This document shows positions 59,589-64,000 of a stretch of DNA of 64,000 bases, one piece after another. The stretch spans positions 1 to 64,000 of the forward strand of contig VRVR01000014.1 in assembly GCA_009859145.1 (NCBI GenBank), read 5' to 3'. A program made the translations under genes and the position numbers. The notes under the pieces were generated by a model. That model was not told where the DNA came from. It did no database searches and saw only the letters and a program-made list of their open reading frames with translations. How positions within the stretch are numbered: position 1 is the stretch's first letter; the number at the start of each line of letters is the position of its first letter. This DNA is from Andalucia godoyi (taxonomy: Eukaryota > Discoba > Jakobea > Jakobida > Andaluciidae).

Positions 59589-61349
59589 CTACAAGAGAGA
59601 AGGAACAATCGCAAGAATGACTGCGATCCAGACAGTCATCGCGGGCACGGCTGCGATGTACTGATAGAACAGCAACGTGGAGACTTCGTCCGTGCCGTAC
59701 TTGTGAATAATGGATTGCGTGCCAAGGTTCATGGCCCCAGGACAGGTGGTCTCCGCGAGCAGCATAAACAGAAGAACTGGGTCGCGCGATTCCGTGGGCA
59801 CAATGACCCACCACAGCAGAATTGTAACACAAAAGTTGATGAGAGGCGAGATGACGAGCTTGCCGATAAGCGATGCGGCAACAATGGTTTTTGTTACCAC
59901 CGGCTGCTGCTTCTCGGCGTGCCGGCCTTGCTTCTCCAATTCTTTTTCTTTGATGCGCTGTTCGCGCTGCTTGCGATGGGTATTTGCAAGCGAACTTCCC
60001 AACGTCAGCATTGAAATCGCCAAAAAAGCGTCGGAAAACTGATAGGCCGTTGCAACTACGGCGTTCCAGATTGGCGGCGGATCCGTGAGCAGGAAGGACT
60101 TGACAACTGGGATGAGACCCACAATCGTCCCGCATGCGTTGGCGAGCGTAGGTGGCGAAAAAACATTCTTGAGCATTGCCTTCCTTGTCGCTAGTCTTCT
60201 TGCTGCCGTATCCGCACTGCCGCTTGCCGATATTCCAGCAGTGGAAGCGTTTCTTCTGCGCATCCATCCAAACCGCGAGGTTCGCTTCTTGCCCGACCCC
60301 GCAGCATCCTCCGCAGTCGCAGTCGCAGTCGCAATCGCAGGATCTGACGATGAAGAGGAAACCCCCATAGAAGACGAAAGCAGCGATCGCCGGTCGTGGT
60401 TCTCATCCGCATGGCTTTCTTCGTCGTCATCGAGACTGATGTCTTCCTTTGCGTGCAGATCGACCTCTCTCCGACACCGATCCGCAGGCGCTTCCAGATC
60501 TCTACTGCAGTTACCTTCCACAAATGTGCTTGTGCTTTCAGCATCGCTGGGAACAGCTGGAGCCGTCGTCATTTCAAACATGTGTGCTTGCAACCCCGCA
60601 TCCAGCCCGTTCTGGCGCTGACGCCGTTCACTCTCGAACGCGTCACGAAGAGACATGTCTTCTGGCACCTGGTGTGGTCTTCTCAACCTCGAAATGCCCC
60701 ATGTCCACGAAACGCAATTCCAGACTACCAGATAAATGGCGATGTACGTCACTGCTCGTTCTTCAGGAGCCAGATCCGACGCCACTCCATGAAACCCCGA
60801 AAAAATCCCAGGAGACGACAGAACGGCAACAGGAAACACTTGGAATGGAATGTTTCCCGAGTTCGACCAGGTTATCGTCGCTTCCAACACGCGTTGCACG
60901 GCCACAGGAACCCAGAGAAATCCCAGCGGGCCTTCACGCGAGCCCTTCGGGGCTGCGGTGTGATCCTGAGCCTGATCTTGAATCGTGGATGGGCTTGGTG
61001 CATGCCGAGTTCTGCCGTTAGCACGCAACTGCCTCTGAAGCCCTATGCTCGATAAGAAGCGCAGCAAAAACACAATGCATCGGGCAACTCCAAAGGAAAC
61101 TAGAATATGGATGATGGACACGACAAGAATTGGCCACCAAAACGACAGTCGGTGTGCAGTCACTGCAGCCGCAACCTTGAGAAACAAAAAGATCGGAAGC
61201 AGAATGTGAAACTGCAGATTGGAGAGAATGGATGGCAGCGATTCTGGCGCAATCTTGGAATGAACCGCATAGTAGCCAAGTGCGCAACCCAGCAAAACCG
61301 TCAAGACTGCACTCGACGACGACAAGAAAATGTCGAAAATCGCGAGCAT
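59589..61349 (-). CDS. Auxin-efflux-carrier (PIN)-family membrane transporter
   Basis: From MLAIFDIFLSSSSAVLTVLLG, 586 residues. Two hydrophobic bundles (about 1-185 and 430-586) surround a long hydrophilic loop (about 235-380, rich in Asp, Glu and Arg). The N-terminal GCALGYYAV..LSNLQFHILLPIFLFLKVA and C-terminal TTCPGAMNLG..IIHKYGTDEVSTLLFYQYIAAV are signature blocks of the auxin efflux carrier family. In non-plant eukaryotes these proteins are of unknown substrate, often ER or plasma-membrane located. Upstream open frame begins at a non-ATG codon. It is convergent with the protease gene. Confidence 0.85.
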   Translation of the reverse strand: MLAIFDIFLSSSSAVLTVLLGCALGYYAVHSKIAPESLPSILSNLQFHILLPIFLFLKVAAAVTAHRLSFWWPILVVSIIHILVSFGVARCIVFLLRFLSSIGLQRQLRANGRTRHAPSPSTIQDQAQDHTAAPKGSREGPLGFLWVPVAVQRVLEATITWSNSGNIPFQVFPVAVLSSPGIFSGFHGVASDLAPEERAVTYIAIYLVVWNCVSWTWGISRLRRPHQVPEDMSLRDAFESERRQRQNGLDAGLQAHMFEMTTAPAVPSDAESTSTFVEGNCSRDLEAPADRCRREVDLHAKEDISLDDDEESHADENHDRRSLLSSSMGVSSSSSDPAIATATATAEDAAGSGKKRTSRFGWMRRRNASTAGISASGSADTAARRLATRKAMLKNVFSPPTLANACGTIVGLIPVVKSFLLTDPPPIWNAVVATAYQFSDAFLAISMLTLGSSLANTHRKQREQRIKEKELEKQGRHAEKQQPVVTKTIVAASLIGKLVISPLINFCVTILLWWVIVPTESRDPVLLFMLLAETTCPGAMNLGTQSIIHKYGTDEVSTLLFYQYIAAVPAMTVWIAVILAIVPSLL

Positions 61350-61661
61350 CTGCTGTTCTTCTTCTTGCTGTTGTTGTTGGTGGCGGTGGTGATGGATCTC
61401 AAGGTACAGTACAAGCAAACATAATAAGGACCTTCTTTTTAATAAAAGAAATGGAAAAGAAGGGGAAAAACCTCTACAAAGATAATATTACAACAAAGAA
61501 ACACAGCAGATTATTGCGAATAAATACTTTTGAAAAAGCAGAGGATGAATTTTCAAATATTGTTTTCTATAACCAAACCAAATCAAGGAAAAGTTGAAAG
61601 GCTGATAGGAACTGCACCAAATAAATCGCAACGCGAAAAGAAAGAGCTCAACTTCGGGTTG
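61350..61661. promoter_or_regulatory. Upstream region of the PIN-like gene
   Basis: A/T-rich flank between the PIN-like gene and copy D. No further gene. Confidence 0.35.
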
Positions 61662-62116
61662 TTCACCGTTGAATAAATGACACGCCATTGTCATGCATAC
61701 GGGGAAGTATACGTAAACAGACACGGTCGACACTGGCCTACACTAGCACGTTTTTGTTTCACAGGAATTCGTGCTTATGCACGCTCGGCCAAAATTCAGC
61801 AGGTGACACAGGCTCTGCATTTTCGACACTATCTAAGGCAGCATCCGTAGCCATCTATTCTATCATTCGTTGGTTCCACTTTTTGCAACGTTTGTTCCAT
61901 AAGGCGACCGAGTATCGCGAGCGGCGGAAGCAAAGTGGTTGCATGTTCCCGCGTGCAGCTCACCGATTGATCGAGATTGGGAACGGAGTGTGGAGCATTT
62001 ATCTGAAGAGCGCCGTGAGGCATGTTGGGGCCTATCCCCTTCGCGGCAACGGGGATGCAAGGATTGAGTATGCATGGCTATTCGTAGATATACATGCTCA
62101 GTGTGTAATGTAGGGG
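61662..62116 (+). mobile_element. Dispersed Fanzor-like 3' end, copy D (decayed)
   Basis: Matches copy A closely at both ends: IRKQTRS-like start (61690-61770) and the last 145 bp with IDRDW, one extra base, then NGVWSIYLKSAV and RHVGAYPL, the core GCATGTTGGGGCCTATCCCC (62018-62037), a hairpin and ATGTAGGGG. The DRDW-to-NG frameshift is shared with A, so that break predates their separation. The middle differs from A. It ends 83 bp upstream of tRNA-Leu. Confidence 0.65.
62072..62097 (+). ncRNA. Putative terminal hairpin of copy D
   Basis: GCATG/CATGC outer pairs, an internal loop, then CTA/TAG around a TTCG loop. Placement relative to the DRDW-NG relic and the terminal ATGTAGG matches copies A-C. 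Confidence 0.4.
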
Positions 62117-62198
62117 AGGATTCGATCCAAAGATGAGTCTCGCTGCGAGAAATGTAAAAGTCAAAAGCCGTTCTGGGCGGTTTTGATTAGTTTTTCTG

Positions 62199-62280
62199 TC
62201 GTGCATGCCCGAGTGGTTAAGGGAGTAGCCTTAGGTGCTATGGGCGATTAGCCTCCAGGGTTCGAATCCCTGTGCACGAA
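62199..62280 (+). tRNA. tRNA-Leu (UAG)
   Basis: Seven-pair acceptor (TCGTGCA/TGCACGA), class II long variable arm, D arm GAGTGGTTAAGG, anticodon loop CTTAGGT with TAG (reads CUA) and G37, T-arm GGTTCGAATCC, discriminator A. No intron. A poly-T run some way downstream (62336) could serve as a Pol III stop. Confidence 0.9.
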
Positions 62281-62372
62281 GACTGCCCATTTTTGTTTGG
62301 GCATCGGTAACGACGACTTTCTTCTATTATTATAATTTTTTTTATTTAAATAAATTATTATTTGTTTTATTT

Positions 62373-63848
62373 TTACAACTTCGTTTCAGGAGAGCTCCCG
62401 GATGCTTTGGCGGGGACGTCTGCGTGGGGCATGAAACCTTGCCATTGGAGCCTACCGAACCTCTTGATCGTTGCTGCTTCGAGGCTCTGACGATGGTTCG
62501 GGTGCGCAATGGACGTGAGCAAAAGAGCTCTTTCGCGCAGGGATCGTCCAAACAAGTCCACGATTCCATACTCTGTGCAAATGAAGTGAGCATGAGCGCG
62601 CGTCGTCACGACTCCGGCGCCCTCCTTGACGAACGGAACGATTCTGGACTCCCCCTTTGCAGTTGCCGATGGAAGCGCAATGATGGGCAGTCCGTCCTTA
62701 GATAGTGCAGCACCACGGGCGAAATCCAGCTGACCCCCGAATCCAGAGAACATCCTTGTGCCGATGGAGTCCGACACAATCTGGCCTGTCAAGTCGACTT
62801 CGATGCACGAGTTGATCGACACCGTGCGATCGTTGCGCTTGATAACAGCTGGATCATTGATCACGCTTGATTCGTCAAAGTGGAACATCGGATTATCATC
62901 AATAAAGTCATACAGCTCGCGCGTTCCGACGCAAAAGGCAGCAGAGATCTTTCCTGGCATAAAGTCTTTTTGGTCATTGGTCACCTGGCCACTCGCAATC
63001 AAGTCCAGCACACCCGGCCCAAGAAGCTCCGTGTGAATGCCAAGTTTTTGTTGTCCGGTTCGCACGAGAGACGCAAGGACCGCGTCGGGTATGCCACCAA
63101 TTCCCATTTGCAAGCACGCGCCGTCCGGAATGATCGCGGAAATATGCTCGCCAATCCGCGCAGAAATCTCCGCCTCACGGTCCGAGGCAGTTCCAGCTGT
63201 CGCAGGAGCCTCGTGTTTCTCATAAATAGGCGTATCGGAATGGACAATGAGATTGATGTTAGATGCATGGATAAGACCCCTTCCGTGGGTTCGGGGCATC
63301 GAGGGATTCACAACCGCAATTACCTGCTTGGCAGACTCCACAGCAGCCAATGCAACATCCACAGACACACCGAGAGACGCAAATCCATGCTGGTCAAATG
63401 GGGAAATTGTGACGAGAGCAATGTCCAATGGAAGCTTTTTTCTGCGGAAAAGCAAAGGGATTTCCGACAGAAAGATCGAGGTGGCATCTGCATCTCCGCG
63501 ATTGACGGCATCCCGCAAATTGGCCCCAATGAAAAGCGAGTTGGATCGAATGTTTTGCGGATGGCGCAGAAACGGAGTCGGTCCTTCAATGTGCAGGTGG
63601 TGGAGGCGCACATTGGTCACCGAGTTTGCAGGAGCATCATCCAAACGACGAGCCAAAGCGTCCAAAAGTACAGTCGGACATGCAGCAGCCGTGTGCACGT
63701 ATACATTGCTATTCGACCCAATCACACGGACCGCTTCGTCTGCCGTCACCGTCCGAGGAAGCTTGGATGGATGAAACACGATCGGAATCGAAGACTTTGT
63801 CGAATACGCACACCGTCGGATACCGCGAGATATTCTAGTCGACAGCAT
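62373..63848 (-). CDS. Mitochondrial acetyl-CoA hydrolase/acetate:succinate CoA-transferase-like enzyme
   Basis: From MLSTRISRGIRRCAYSTKSS, 491 residues; the Arg/Ser-rich, acid-poor N-terminus looks like a mitochondrial presequence. Family blocks: MGIGGIPDAVLASL, LLGPGVLDLI, NSCIEVDLTGQIVSDSIG (catalytic Glu about 352), and FICTEYGIVDLFG. This is the cat1/4-hydroxybutyrate CoA-transferase group that includes acetyl-CoA hydrolase of fungi and ASCT of trypanosomes and anaerobic protists. It converts acetyl-CoA to acetate, possibly with succinyl-CoA formation and so ATP from succinyl-CoA synthetase. Hydrolase versus transferase cannot be decided from sequence. The GTG upstream is not used as start. 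Confidence 0.85.
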   Translation of the reverse strand: MLSTRISRGIRRCAYSTKSSIPIVFHPSKLPRTVTADEAVRVIGSNSNVYVHTAAACPTVLLDALARRLDDAPANSVTNVRLHHLHIEGPTPFLRHPQNIRSNSLFIGANLRDAVNRGDADATSIFLSEIPLLFRRKKLPLDIALVTISPFDQHGFASLGVSVDVALAAVESAKQVIAVVNPSMPRTHGRGLIHASNINLIVHSDTPIYEKHEAPATAGTASDREAEISARIGEHISAIIPDGACLQMGIGGIPDAVLASLVRTGQQKLGIHTELLGPGVLDLIASGQVTNDQKDFMPGKISAAFCVGTRELYDFIDDNPMFHFDESSVINDPAVIKRNDRTVSINSCIEVDLTGQIVSDSIGTRMFSGFGGQLDFARGAALSKDGLPIIALPSATAKGESRIVPFVKEGAGVVTTRAHAHFICTEYGIVDLFGRSLRERALLLTSIAHPNHRQSLEAATIKRFGRLQWQGFMPHADVPAKASGSSPETKL

Positions 63849-64000
63849 ATTCACTTTTCCCTCTCCTCCTCTGCCTCTTGTTCACACTTTTTTCTTTCTT
63901 CTTCTCTCAAACAACTCCTTTTCACAAAAACCAACTCCCGCTACGAGCCAAGGAACGTGTGAAAACCTAATAAATCAAACAAACAAAAGAAAGAAGGAGG
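63849..64000. other. Right-edge non-coding
   Basis: Upstream region of the CoA-transferase gene, pyrimidine-rich; ends at the window edge. Confidence 0.3.

Overview
The window is nuclear DNA of an intron-poor, gene-dense unicellular eukaryote with mitochondria and peroxisomes. All three stop codons are used normally. There are about 31 protein genes and three tRNA genes on both strands, mostly 0.2-0.8 kb apart. Only one intron is certain (glutamate-cysteine ligase, 261 nt, GT..AG); a 44-nt one is possible at 41.2 kb. Simple repeats are abundant: trinucleotide runs that encode Ser or Gln tracts inside genes, and AC, AT, AG, GT and CTT tracts between them. The gene set (Mediator, eIF3m, SmB, PEX12, UNC50, QCR8, RMI1, MUS81, kinesin, animal/fungal-type GCL) is general eukaryotic. 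I cannot place the organism more finely than a free-living-type protist.

Layout. 0-7.5 kb: two Golgi-type glycosyltransferases with decayed mobile-element DNA between and after them. 7.5-16 kb: DNAJC3/p58-like co-chaperone, an unknown protein, G3BP-like RNA-binding protein, RMI1, QCR8, and cyclin C with a long polyQ tail. 17-26.7 kb: Kelch protein, unknown Ser-rich protein, secreted Ntn-hydrolase (dcd1A-like), SmB, class-3 lipase, Notchless. 26.9-31.2 kb: ABCC transporter. 32.5-41 kb: unknown protein, eIF3m, unknown basic Ser-rich protein, probable MED18, PEX12, tRNA-Asp, UNC50, tRNA-Met. 41-52 kb: kinesin-3-like motor, Pcf11-type CID protein, an F-box protein that appears to carry two dynein-stalk microtubule-binding-like domains, and GCL. 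52.6-64 kb: LDAH-like hydrolase, MUS81, VAMP7-like SNARE, cathepsin D-like protease, PIN-family carrier, tRNA-Leu, and an acetyl-CoA hydrolase/transferase at the right edge.

The most interesting signal is a set of five dispersed, decayed copies that look like the C-terminal ends of Fanzor/TnpB-type RNA-guided nucleases (DRDW-NGAR-NI, a RuvC-III-like motif): near 3.4 kb (+), 16.4 kb (-), 52.0-52.5 kb (-), 54.1 kb (+) and 62.0 kb (+). Four of them share a 3' end: a GCGTGTTGG-GCCTA-CCCC core, then a hairpin whose stem is largely kept in pairing although its sequence differs between copies, then a terminal ATGTAGGCG. This is the layout expected of an omega-RNA (guide scaffold) overlapping the 3' end of the nuclease gene. 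None of the copies is intact. A second relic (5.2-7.3 kb) resembles a DUF4218/Tnp2-type transposase tail.

Functional links: DNAJC3-like protein, Ntn-hydrolase and cathepsin D-like protease belong to the secretory/lysosomal system, as do UNC50, VAMP7 and the glycosyltransferases. Cyclin C and the probable MED18 are both Mediator parts. RMI1 and MUS81 act on recombination intermediates. No operon-like organisation is implied.
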